Shown in pieces: positions 1 to 7,612 of a DNA stretch of 64,000 bases. The position numbers and the translations under genes were made by a program. The stretch's first letter is position 1. The number at the start of each line of letters is the position of its first letter. Source of the stretch: Geopseudomonas sagittaria (lineage in GTDB: Bacteria > Pseudomonadota > Gammaproteobacteria > Pseudomonadales > Pseudomonadaceae); the NCBI RefSeq assembly GCF_900115715.1, contig NZ_FOXM01000002.1, forward strand, positions 186,001 through 250,000. The letters run 5' to 3'. Below the pieces are notes generated by a model. The model searched no databases. It saw only the letters and a list, made by a program, of their open reading frames with translations, and was not told where the DNA came from.

Positions 1-144
1 GGCCCAGCCGCGCTCGGCGTGCAGGGCCAGCACGCGCAGGCCCTGGTGCTCGGCCAGGCGCCGGGCATCGTCGGCACTCGGTGCATCCAGTTGCAGCGAG
101 ACCACGGCGGACTGCTTGTCCACGGCCTTGACGTGAAAACGCAT
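1..144 (-). CDS. gspF: Type II secretion inner-membrane protein GspF, N-terminal fragment
   Basis: Only the first 48 codons are in the window; the rest lies beyond position 1. The fragment begins MRFHVKAVDKQSAVVSLQLD and continues with APSADDARRLAEHQGLRVL. This fits the GspF/PilC N-terminus: a short beta strand, then a small-residue stretch and an EAR-type helix ending in a G-L-x-V/P turn. GspF is the polytopic inner-membrane platform protein that contacts the GspE ATPase. It lies 29 bp downstream of gspG on the same strand, so the two are probably cotranscribed and belong with the secretion genes at 13.9-21.8 kb. Confidence is limited by the short length. Confidence 0.6.
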   Translation of the reverse strand, partial: MRFHVKAVDKQSAVVSLQLDAPSADDARRLAEHQGLRVLALHAERGWA

Positions 145-173
145 GGTGGTTGGCCCTGTCTACAGCGCTCTGC

Positions 174-608
174 TCATTGCCAGCTGGCGATCTCGGCGTT
201 TTCGCCTTCGCCGCCGGGTTGGCCGTCCTTGCCCAGCGACAGCAGATCGTATTCGCCGTTCTCGCCCGGCGAGCGGTACAGGTATTCGCGGCTCCAGGGG
301 TCGAGGGGAATGCCCTTGGCGAGGTAGGGGCCATCCCACTTCGGCTCGTCGCTGGGCGCGGTGACCAGCGCGACGAGGCCCTGTTCGCTGGTGGGGTAGC
401 GGCCGACATCCAGGCGGTACAGGTCCAGCGCCTTGCCCAGACTCTCGATCTGCGCGCGCGCCACCTTGGCTTCCGACTTGCCGAGCTGGGCAAAGTACTT
501 GGGGCCGACAATGCCGGCGAGCAGGCCGAGCACCACGAGCACCACCAGCAACTCGAGCAGGGTGAAGCCGCGGACGGGGCGCAGGGGCGGGCGGATACGG
601 CGGATCAT
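174..608 (-). CDS. gspG: Type II secretion major pseudopilin GspG
   Basis: The product is 144 aa. It starts with a basic leader and the prepilin site RGFTLLELLVVLVVLGLLAG, with glycine before the cleaved F and Glu5 in place. The C-terminal part carries the GspG hallmarks: YRLDVGRYPTSEQGL, then a W-D-G-P-Y-L segment, PLDPW, and a calcium-site-like region near EYDLLSLGKDG. GspG polymerises into the pseudopilus that pushes substrates through the secretin. I chose the ATG at 608 because GGGAG lies just upstream and the leader then has normal length; a longer frame reaches 695. The gene stands apart from, and opposite to, the main secretion operon, and is followed by gspF. Confidence 0.93.
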   Translation of the reverse strand: MIRRIRPPLRPVRGFTLLELLVVLVVLGLLAGIVGPKYFAQLGKSEAKVARAQIESLGKALDLYRLDVGRYPTSEQGLVALVTAPSDEPKWDGPYLAKGIPLDPWSREYLYRSPGENGEYDLLSLGKDGQPGGEGENAEIASWQ

Positions 609-742
609 CGGCAGCACTCCCGGATACCTGCTTGGATCTAAGGTCAGGATCGGGTTCGCGTCAAACCGGGCACTGGCCGCAACCGTCACCCGCACGCCGG
701 CAGGGCCATCGCACCATTGCTTGGCGCAGGCAGCGGATTGCT

Positions 743-809
743 CCCTCTCCCGCTGGCGGGAGAGGGGCGGGGTGAGGGTGGAGGTGCGCTAGCCACCAGC
801 CCTCACCCC
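743..809. repeat. REP-like palindromic element
   Basis: A perfect hairpin CCCTCTCCCGC / GCGGGAGAGGG (743-753 with 756-766) is nested beside a second inverted pair, GGGGTGAGGG (769-778) and CCCTCACCCC (800-809). The layout of a tight hairpin plus a longer-range pair is typical of dispersed extragenic palindromes in pseudomonads. It fills most of the gap between gspG and the lytic transglycosylase gene. No other feature was seen in 609-878. Confidence 0.6.
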
Positions 810-878
810 AGCACCTCGGCATGGCGCTTGCTAATCTCCATGCAGCTCCGCGCAAGGCGCGACCTGCGGGACACGCAG

Positions 879-1517
879 ATGATCACCACGAAGCGATTGG
901 CGCTGTTCTACCTGAGCCTGCTGGTCGGGGTCGCGACGCTGCCGGCACGGGCCGATGTCTACAAGGTGGTGGCGGCCGACGGCTCGGTCACCTTCACCAA
1001 CGTCTACCGTCCGGGCCGGGGCTATGTGCGCATCCTGCGCACGCCCAAGGCCAAGGTGGCCGCGCCTGCCGTGGCCAGAGCGCCGCGTCCGCCAGCCGCG
1101 CAGCCGGCAACCAGAGCCCCTGCCGGGCTGCCCTACGCCAGCCAGGTGGCCGCCGCCGCCGCCGCCCACCAGCTGCCCGAGGCCCTGCTGCACGCGGTGA
1201 TCCGTACCGAGTCGAACTACAACCCGGTGGCCATCTCCGGGCGCGGCGCCATCGGCCTGATGCAGCTGATGCCCGACACCGCGCGCGAGCTGGGCGTGAG
1301 CGACCCCTGGGACCCGGCCGCCAACATCCACGGCGGCGCGCGCTACCTCAAGCACCTGCTGCAGATGTTCGACAACGACCTGCAACTGGCCCTGGCCGCC
1401 TACAACGCCGGTCCCGGTGCGGTGCTGCGCCAGGGCCGCGCCATCCCGCCCTATGCCGAGACCCGCCAGTACGTACCGCGGGTCATCGAACGCTTCCGTC
1501 ACTTGCAGAACAAATAA
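879..1517 (+). CDS. Secreted lytic transglycosylase (SLT domain) with N-terminal DUF4124-like segment
   Basis: The product is 212 aa from the ATG at 879, which gives a clean signal peptide ending LPARA. Next comes DVYKVVAADGSVTFTN, which resembles the DUF4124 module found before SLT domains, then a Pro/Ala-rich linker. The catalytic domain has the family-1 motifs: the catalytic Glu in RTESNYNP, GAIGLMQLMP, and the AYNAGPGAV box near the C-terminus. It would cleave peptidoglycan in the periplasm to give 1,6-anhydromuropeptides. Its position between gspG and the oxidase/secretion operons suggests it opens the wall for the secretion machinery (inference). In-frame starts further upstream exist, but they would bury the signal peptide. 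Confidence 0.88.
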   Translation: MITTKRLALFYLSLLVGVATLPARADVYKVVAADGSVTFTNVYRPGRGYVRILRTPKAKVAAPAVARAPRPPAAQPATRAPAGLPYASQVAAAAAAHQLPEALLHAVIRTESNYNPVAISGRGAIGLMQLMPDTARELGVSDPWDPAANIHGGARYLKHLLQMFDNDLQLALAAYNAGPGAVLRQGRAIPPYAETRQYVPRVIERFRHLQNK

Positions 1518-1523
1518 TTGGTG

Positions 1524-1563
1524 CCCCAATCGTGGGGGCGGATTGGGGAATCCGCTGGGGCAA
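1524..1563. promoter_or_regulatory. Candidate enhancer (upstream activator) site for the mnxG promoter
   Basis: An inverted repeat CCCCAATC (1524-1531) and GATTGGGG (1541-1548) runs into TTGGGGAATCC-GCT-GGGGCAA (1543-1563). The same TTGGGGAATCC followed by GGGGCA recurs upstream of the secretion operon at 13302-13322. It lies about 70-110 bp before the -24 box, a usual distance for a sigma-54 activator. In P. putida GB-1 the sigma-54-type regulator MnxR controls Mn oxidation; assigning this site to MnxR is inference. Confidence 0.5.
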
Positions 1564-1632
1564 GAGACCCGTTTTTGCCATCACCCCGCCATCGTGCTGA
1601 GCAAACCTCAGGAAATCCGCGGCCTCCCGCTC

Positions 1633-1647
1633 TGGCACGGCCCTTGC
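1633..1647 (+). promoter_or_regulatory. Sigma-54 (RpoN) -24/-12 promoter of the mnxG operon
   Basis: TGGCACG-GCCC-TTGC matches the RpoN consensus TGGCACG-N4-TTGC exactly, including the invariant GG and GC doublets with correct spacing. It lies 72 bp upstream of the mnxG start. RpoN-dependent control through MnxR is established for Mn(II) oxidation in P. putida GB-1, so this promoter agrees with calling the gene mnxG. Confidence 0.85.
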
Positions 1648-1719
1648 GACGTGTGAAGCGATTCACATTGTGGCGGTGGGCAGGCTTGCCCGCGGTACGG
1701 GGCAAGCGGGAGGACAGAC

Positions 1720-4700
1720 ATGAGCAACGATACTTTCCCCAGAGCGCCAGGCGGCAGTGCAGCACAGCCCGGGCGCCGGGCCGGTTGGCTGGCCGTGCTG
1801 CTGAGCGGCACCACCCTGCTGGCGACAGGCGCCGCCGAGGCGGCGATCAACTGCCAGCGCACCCTGGTGGCCAACGTGGTGGCGATCGACCAGCCGCTGA
1901 TGTTCAACCGTCTCGGCGCGCAGAACGTCAACGGCATGATCTTCGCGCTGCGCCGCGATGTGGTCGACAAGAACAATGTGCCGCTGCACAAGGGCGGCGC
2001 GGCGACACCCGGCGAGGTCATGCTGCGCCCCGACAAGCGTCCGCGCCCGCTGGTGCTGCGGGTCGCCGAGGGCGACTGCCTGAGGGTGAACCTGCAGAAC
2101 CTGCTGACCCTGAATGCCAACCCGCGCAACGCCGAGGTGCCCGAGCTGGACATCAATGACCAGGTGACCAGCCGCCACGTCGGCTTCAAGGTCACCGGCC
2201 TGCAGGCGGTCAACGGCATCGGCGACATCGCCAGCCATGCGGGACTCAACCAGAGTGCTCTGCTGGCCCCCGGCAGCAGCCGCAGCTACACCCTGTACGC
2301 CGAGCGCGAGGGCGCCTTCGTGGTCAGCAGCGACGGCGCCACCTTCGGCGGCGAGGCCTCGGGCGGCAACATCTCCAACGGCCTGTTCGGCCAGGTGGTG
2401 GTGCTGCCCAAGGGCGCACGCACCTATCGCAGCACGGTGACCGAGGAGGAGCTGCGCCTGGCCTCGGCCGGTCGCGCGCGCACGCCGACCGGCCAGCCGG
2501 TCGTCGACTACGAGGTGCGCTACCCGAACGTCGAGCCGTGGATCAGCGAAGGCAAGGCCGGCGCGCCGATCCTCAACATGATCGACGGCAACGAGATCGT
2601 CTTCAGCGCCACCGATGCCATCGTCATGGGCCCCAATCCCGACGGCAGCTTCCCGCCGGAGACCTATCCGCTGGAGCGCATGGGCCAGCGCAACCCGTCG
2701 CTGCCCAACCGTCTGGAGCCGTTCCGCGATTTCTCCGTCGCCTTCCAGGACGAGGCGGTGGCGGCGCAGGCCTTCCCCGCCTTCTGGCGCGACCCGGTGT
2801 TCGGCCACGTGCTGCAGCCGCTGCGTGACGGCTTCATGATCAACTACGGCTCCGGCGCCGTGGGCGCCGAGGTGATCGCCAACCGCCTGGGCGTCGGGCC
2901 GATGCACGACTGCCTGTCCTGCGCCTACGAGGAGTTCTTCCTCAGCTCGCACACGGTTGGCGACGTCGGCATGCTGGTGGATGTGCCGGCCAACGTCGGC
3001 CTGGAGGCGGTGGGACCGAACCAGGTGCCGCCAGCGGCGGCCACCGGCATCAAGGCCTCGATGGCCCTGTACCCGGCCGAGCCGGCCAACGTGCACCACA
3101 GCTACATCGGCGACTTCGTCAAGTTCCGCAACACCCACGTCGGCCACGAGCAGCACATCTTCCACCTGCATGCCCACCAGTGGCTGTACAACCCCAACGA
3201 CGACAACTCCGACTACGTCGACGCCCAGGGCATCGGCCCGGGCTCGGGCTACACCTACGAGATCGCCTTCGGCGGCTCGGGCAACCGCAACCGGGTGGCC
3301 GGCGACGCCATCTTCCACTGCCACTTCTACCCGCACTTCGCCCAGGGCATGTGGTCGCTGTGGCGGGTCCACGACGTGTTCGAGGAGGGCACCCGCCTGG
3401 CGGTTTCCGAGCAGGGCGCCAATGGCTTCCACAGCCAGCCGTTCGCCCTGCGCAGCGGCCTGCCGGCCGCCAACGCCCGTGCCCTGCCGGATGGCGAGAT
3501 CGTCGCCGGCACGCCGATCCCGGCGATCGTGCCGCTGCCGGGCAAGGCGCTGGCGCCGATGCCGGGCACGGTGACGGTGGTGCCCAAGCTCGGCAGCGCC
3601 CTGGTAGCTGGCGATGAGGGCGAGGACAGCGGCCCGCGCATCGTCGGTTCGGTGGCCTTGGTCGATCGCAGCGCTGGCAACCAGAACGCCGACGGCAGCC
3701 TGAAGAATCCGGGCTACCCGTTCTGGATCGGCGGCATGGAAAGCACCGTCGGCCAGCGTCCGCCGACCCCGCCGCTGGACATGCTCGATGCGGCCACGGC
3801 GACTGCCCTCAAAGCCACCGGCAAGGCCCTGTGGCAGAACCTCGATCCGGCCCAGGCCGGCGGCTTCGACGGCGGCCTGCCGCGGCACTCGCTGGATGGC
3901 CTGGCGGCCGGTGGCGAGGCGACGGTGGTCACCAGCGCCCTGGACTTCTCCAAGACGGTCACCAAGGCCAAGGCGGTGTTCTTCCCCGAGGAGGGCACCG
4001 AGGTCGAGCAGGCGGCGATGCTGTTCCACGCCCAGGCCGAGCACCCCAGCTACATGATCAAGCCCAACGGCGAGATAGAGCCCAAGGCCTTCCGCACCAA
4101 CGGCGCCCTGCCGGTGGGCGGTGCGCCGTTCTTCGAGCCGTGCATGGATGACCGCGGCAAGCGCCTGACCGCGGCGGCCGGTCTCGGCGAGTTCTTCGGC
4201 GGCACCGAGCTGTCGTTCAAGGGCTCCTCGACCTTCACCGCCGACAATCCGCGGGTCTACAAGGCGGCCAACATCCAGTTCGACGCGGTATTCAACAAGG
4301 TCGGCTACCACTTCCCGCAGGCGCGCATCCTCACCCTGTGGGAGGATGCCGTGCCGGTGATCAACAAGCAGAAGCCGCCGGAACCGCTGGTGATGCGGAT
4401 GAACACCTTCGACTGCACCATGTACCACCACACCAACCTGATCCCGGCGTTCTACGAGCTGGACGACTATCAGGTGCGCACGCCGACCGACGTGATCGGT
4501 CAGCACATCCACCTGCCCAAGTGGGACCTGCCCTCCGCCGACGGCTCGGCCAACGGCTGGAACTACGAGGACGGCGTGCTCTCGCCGGTGGCGGTGGTCG
4601 AGCGCATCCATGCCATCCGCGAGTTCAACGACTGCGATGACGGGGAGGTGTCGGCGCAGTGCCCGCAGGCCAAGGCACACCCGTACTTCAAGAAATACAA

Positions 4701-7494
4701 CCGCAGCGACTGGCTGGGCGCGCGTACCACCATGCAGCGCTGGTTCGCCGACCCGGTGGTCAACCGCTGGGACGTCGACCGTGGCCTGGGCAACATCTTC
4801 ACCCACGACCACCTCGGCCCGTCCACCCACCAGCAGGTCGGCCTCTACGCCACCGTGCTGACCGAGCCGGCCGGCTCCAGCTGGTTCCACGCCGAAACCG
4901 GCACGCCGCTGTACACCCGCGCCGACGGCGGACCGACCTCCTGGCAGGCGGTGATCGCCACCAATGACTTCGACAATGACGGCAAGAACGACAGCTTCCG
5001 CGAGTTCTTCCTCGAGTACAGCGACTTCCAGCATGCCTACGAGGCCGGCGTGTACGTCGGCGCCGGTCCTGACGGCGTGCCGGATGCCTCGCGCTACCCG
5101 GCCACCGCCGAGACCTTCCGCTACGCGATCAACCCGCCGACCCGGCGCAACGCCAGTCGCCTGCTCGAGTCGGTGGTGGAAATGGCCGGCGGCCAGGTGC
5201 CCGGCTGCCCGAGCCGGCCGTGCCCGCAGGCGATCTCGGTCGAGGACCCGGGGATCTTCGTGGTCAACTACCGCAACGAGCCGCTGGGCCTGCGGGTCTT
5301 CGACCCCAACCGCCTCGGCCCCGACGGCAAGCCGGGCATGCAGGCCGACGGCCTGGCCGGCGACCTCGCCTTCGCCCTGCAGAGCCGCACCGATCGGGCC
5401 ATTCCGGCACTCAACCTGGCGCCCAGCGAGGTTCGCCAGGCGCGTGGCCCGACCGGCGGCATCACCACCTTCCCGCCGCACATCAACGTTGCCGACTCGC
5501 TGCCGGGCGACCCGTTCACGCCGATGCTGCGCACCTACTCGGGTGACAACGTGCGGGTGCGGGTGCATGCCGGCGGCCACGAGGAGGAGCACAACGTCAC
5601 CATCCACGGCGTCAAGTGGCTGCAGAACGGCACCGGCTACGGCAACAGCTCCAACTCGGGATGGAAGGCCTCGCAGATGGTCGGCATCTCCGAGCAGATG
5701 GGCTTCGTGGCACCGGTGACCATGCTGTCCAGCTCCATCGCCGACAAGGGCGACTACCTGTACAGCATGGATGCCGCCATCGAGGGCTACTGGAACGGCA
5801 TGTGGGGGATCATGCGCAACTACACCACCACGCGCCCCGACCTCTACGCCCTGCCCAACAACCCGAAGCCGGTGGCGGCGAAGAACACCGCCTCGTTCAC
5901 CGGGGTGTGCCCGTCCACCGGCCCGACCGCCAGCGGCGGCAGCCAGCCGACCCCGCAGCGGACCTACAACGTGGTGGTGGCGCTGGCCAACGACATCCTG
6001 GCCAACCCGCTGGGTCTGACCATCGGCGATCCGCAGGGCGCCGGCCAGCACGTCGGCGGCCCGCTGAATGCCAGTGGCGGCACCCTGGTGGTCAACCCGC
6101 GGCCGGTGAGCATTCCGCAGGTGACGGTGATCGACGAGGAGACCCACCAGCCGGTGACCATCGGCGGGCAGGCCGGTCCGCTGCACGACCCGACGGCGAT
6201 CCTCTACGTGCACAAGGGCGATCTCGATAACAAGACTGGCAAGCTCAAGGCCGGCGTGCCGATCGAGCCGCTGGTGCTGCGCGCGGCGGCGGGCGAGTGC
6301 GTCACCATCACCCTGGAAAACCGCCTGCCGCCGGTCATGCCGGACCTGCCGACCTACGCGGTGCTGCCGTCGGTGGTCAAGCGCGACCGCTTCGGTGCGC
6401 AGGGCTCGACCAGCTTCAACAACAACCTGCTTCGCCCGTCCAGCCACGTCGGCCTGCACGCCCAGCTGCTCGCCTACGACATCACCCAGGGCGATGGCGT
6501 CAACGTCGGCATCAACCCGGTGCAGACGATCGCGCCGCGCGTCGGCAGCAAGGGTAGCTACGCGACCCGTACCTACCAGTTCTACGCCGGCCATCTGGCG
6601 CGGCTGGGCGAGGTCGAGTCGGGCAGCAACCGCAACCTCGACAAGATCGAGGCCACGCCGATCGAGTTCGGCGGCCTCAACCTGCTGCCGGCGGACCCGA
6701 TCAAGCAGGCGGCCAAGGGCCTGTCCGGGGCGATGGCGATCATGCCGCTCGGTGCGACCTGGAGCGAGGACAGCAGCAGCCGCACCGCCGCCACCGTACA
6801 GGCGCCGGGGCAGGCGGCCTACCGCGACTTCTCGCTGGTCTGGCAGAAGGGCCTCAACCTGCGCTGGGCCAACGGCCGGCCGGTGCAGGGCATGGCCTCG
6901 GAAGGGCTGGGCACGCCGACCGATCCGAAGGACAACTCGGACATGGCGGTGAACTACCGCAGCGAGCCCATGTGGTACCGCTTCGCCAAGGCGCCCAACG
7001 CCCCGTTCGGCAAGGGCGGCTGGGGCGACATTGCCAACGCGCACATGGCCTACAGCAACGCCCTGGTCAGCGGCGATCCGGTGACCCCGGTGCTCAAGGT
7101 GCAGGCCGGCCAGCCGTTCCGCGTGCACCTGACCATGCCGGCGGGCGGCAGCCGCGGCGCCACCTTCCAGCTCGATGGTCACCTGCATCCGCAGGAGCCG
7201 TTCGTGTCGCAGAACTCCGACGCCGACAGCTACCCGCTGCGGCTCGCCGGGGTCGGTTCGGTGCGCTTCGGCTACAACCCGCTGAGCCGCTATGTCGGCA
7301 CACAGGAGAGCGTGCTGCCGGCGGCGCACTTCAACTTCATGTACCCCAGCGCCGGTGGCGGCAACGCGGTGCCCGGCGACTACCTGTGGCGCGACTTCGC
7401 CGTGTTCGGCAACGCCGGCGGGATGTGGGGCCTGCTGCGGGTAACCCCGGCCGCCACCAGCAGCGGCGGCGGCAAGGGCGGCGGCAGGAAATAG
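1720..7494 (+). CDS. mnxG: Giant multicopper oxidase, MnxG-type Mn(II) oxidase
   Basis: The product is 1924 aa, the very large size typical of MnxG. It begins with a signal peptide (hydrophobic segment about residues 21-43, then AEAA). Copper motifs are visible: HIFHLHAHQW (from His479), the type-1 motif HCHFYPHFAQGMW (from His533), a TMYHH/IGQHIHLPKWD region (about 905-935), THDHLGPSTHQQVGLYA (about 1028), and HAGGHEEEHNVTIHG (about 1282-1295). These indicate several cupredoxin repeats. The enzyme would oxidise Mn(II) to Mn(III/IV) oxide with O2 at the cell surface. It is the first gene of an operon with copper-insertion and folding factors, behind a consensus sigma-54 promoter. A long antisense frame is a GC artefact. 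The family call is strong; substrate specificity is inferred from family and context. Confidence 0.9.
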   Translation: MSNDTFPRAPGGSAAQPGRRAGWLAVLLSGTTLLATGAAEAAINCQRTLVANVVAIDQPLMFNRLGAQNVNGMIFALRRDVVDKNNVPLHKGGAATPGEVMLRPDKRPRPLVLRVAEGDCLRVNLQNLLTLNANPRNAEVPELDINDQVTSRHVGFKVTGLQAVNGIGDIASHAGLNQSALLAPGSSRSYTLYAEREGAFVVSSDGATFGGEASGGNISNGLFGQVVVLPKGARTYRSTVTEEELRLASAGRARTPTGQPVVDYEVRYPNVEPWISEGKAGAPILNMIDGNEIVFSATDAIVMGPNPDGSFPPETYPLERMGQRNPSLPNRLEPFRDFSVAFQDEAVAAQAFPAFWRDPVFGHVLQPLRDGFMINYGSGAVGAEVIANRLGVGPMHDCLSCAYEEFFLSSHTVGDVGMLVDVPANVGLEAVGPNQVPPAAATGIKASMALYPAEPANVHHSYIGDFVKFRNTHVGHEQHIFHLHAHQWLYNPNDDNSDYVDAQGIGPGSGYTYEIAFGGSGNRNRVAGDAIFHCHFYPHFAQGMWSLWRVHDVFEEGTRLAVSEQGANGFHSQPFALRSGLPAANARALPDGEIVAGTPIPAIVPLPGKALAPMPGTVTVVPKLGSALVAGDEGEDSGPRIVGSVALVDRSAGNQNADGSLKNPGYPFWIGGMESTVGQRPPTPPLDMLDAATATALKATGKALWQNLDPAQAGGFDGGLPRHSLDGLAAGGEATVVTSALDFSKTVTKAKAVFFPEEGTEVEQAAMLFHAQAEHPSYMIKPNGEIEPKAFRTNGALPVGGAPFFEPCMDDRGKRLTAAAGLGEFFGGTELSFKGSSTFTADNPRVYKAANIQFDAVFNKVGYHFPQARILTLWEDAVPVINKQKPPEPLVMRMNTFDCTMYHHTNLIPAFYELDDYQVRTPTDVIGQHIHLPKWDLPSADGSANGWNYEDGVLSPVAVVERIHAIREFNDCDDGEVSAQCPQAKAHPYFKKYNRSDWLGARTTMQRWFADPVVNRWDVDRGLGNIFTHDHLGPSTHQQVGLYATVLTEPAGSSWFHAETGTPLYTRADGGPTSWQAVIATNDFDNDGKNDSFREFFLEYSDFQHAYEAGVYVGAGPDGVPDASRYPATAETFRYAINPPTRRNASRLLESVVEMAGGQVPGCPSRPCPQAISVEDPGIFVVNYRNEPLGLRVFDPNRLGPDGKPGMQADGLAGDLAFALQSRTDRAIPALNLAPSEVRQARGPTGGITTFPPHINVADSLPGDPFTPMLRTYSGDNVRVRVHAGGHEEEHNVTIHGVKWLQNGTGYGNSSNSGWKASQMVGISEQMGFVAPVTMLSSSIADKGDYLYSMDAAIEGYWNGMWGIMRNYTTTRPDLYALPNNPKPVAAKNTASFTGVCPSTGPTASGGSQPTPQRTYNVVVALANDILANPLGLTIGDPQGAGQHVGGPLNASGGTLVVNPRPVSIPQVTVIDEETHQPVTIGGQAGPLHDPTAILYVHKGDLDNKTGKLKAGVPIEPLVLRAAAGECVTITLENRLPPVMPDLPTYAVLPSVVKRDRFGAQGSTSFNNNLLRPSSHVGLHAQLLAYDITQGDGVNVGINPVQTIAPRVGSKGSYATRTYQFYAGHLARLGEVESGSNRNLDKIEATPIEFGGLNLLPADPIKQAAKGLSGAMAIMPLGATWSEDSSSRTAATVQAPGQAAYRDFSLVWQKGLNLRWANGRPVQGMASEGLGTPTDPKDNSDMAVNYRSEPMWYRFAKAPNAPFGKGGWGDIANAHMAYSNALVSGDPVTPVLKVQAGQPFRVHLTMPAGGSRGATFQLDGHLHPQEPFVSQNSDADSYPLRLAGVGSVRFGYNPLSRYVGTQESVLPAAHFNFMYPSAGGGNAVPGDYLWRDFAVFGNAGGMWGLLRVTPAATSSGGGKGGGRK

Positions 7495-7503
7495 CCGGCC
7501 GAC

Positions 7504-7533
7504 GGGAGAGGGCGCCTGCGCTGGCCCTCTCCC
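7504..7533 (+). terminator. Hairpin after mnxG (attenuator or mRNA stabiliser)
   Basis: GGGAGAGGGC (7504-7513) and GCCCTCTCCC (7524-7533) form a perfect 10-bp stem with a 10-nt loop. No T-run follows, so it is not a classical intrinsic terminator. Placed between the 5.8-kb oxidase gene and its accessory genes, it could protect or separate the mnxG transcript. It may also be a repeat copy related to the element near 743. Confidence 0.45.
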
Positions 7534-7612
7534 CGGTCCCGCCCTCATGGACCATGCTTTCAGGGAGGAAGGCGCTGCCCTCAAGCGCAAGCGATTCGGG
7601 GAGTAACGAACG

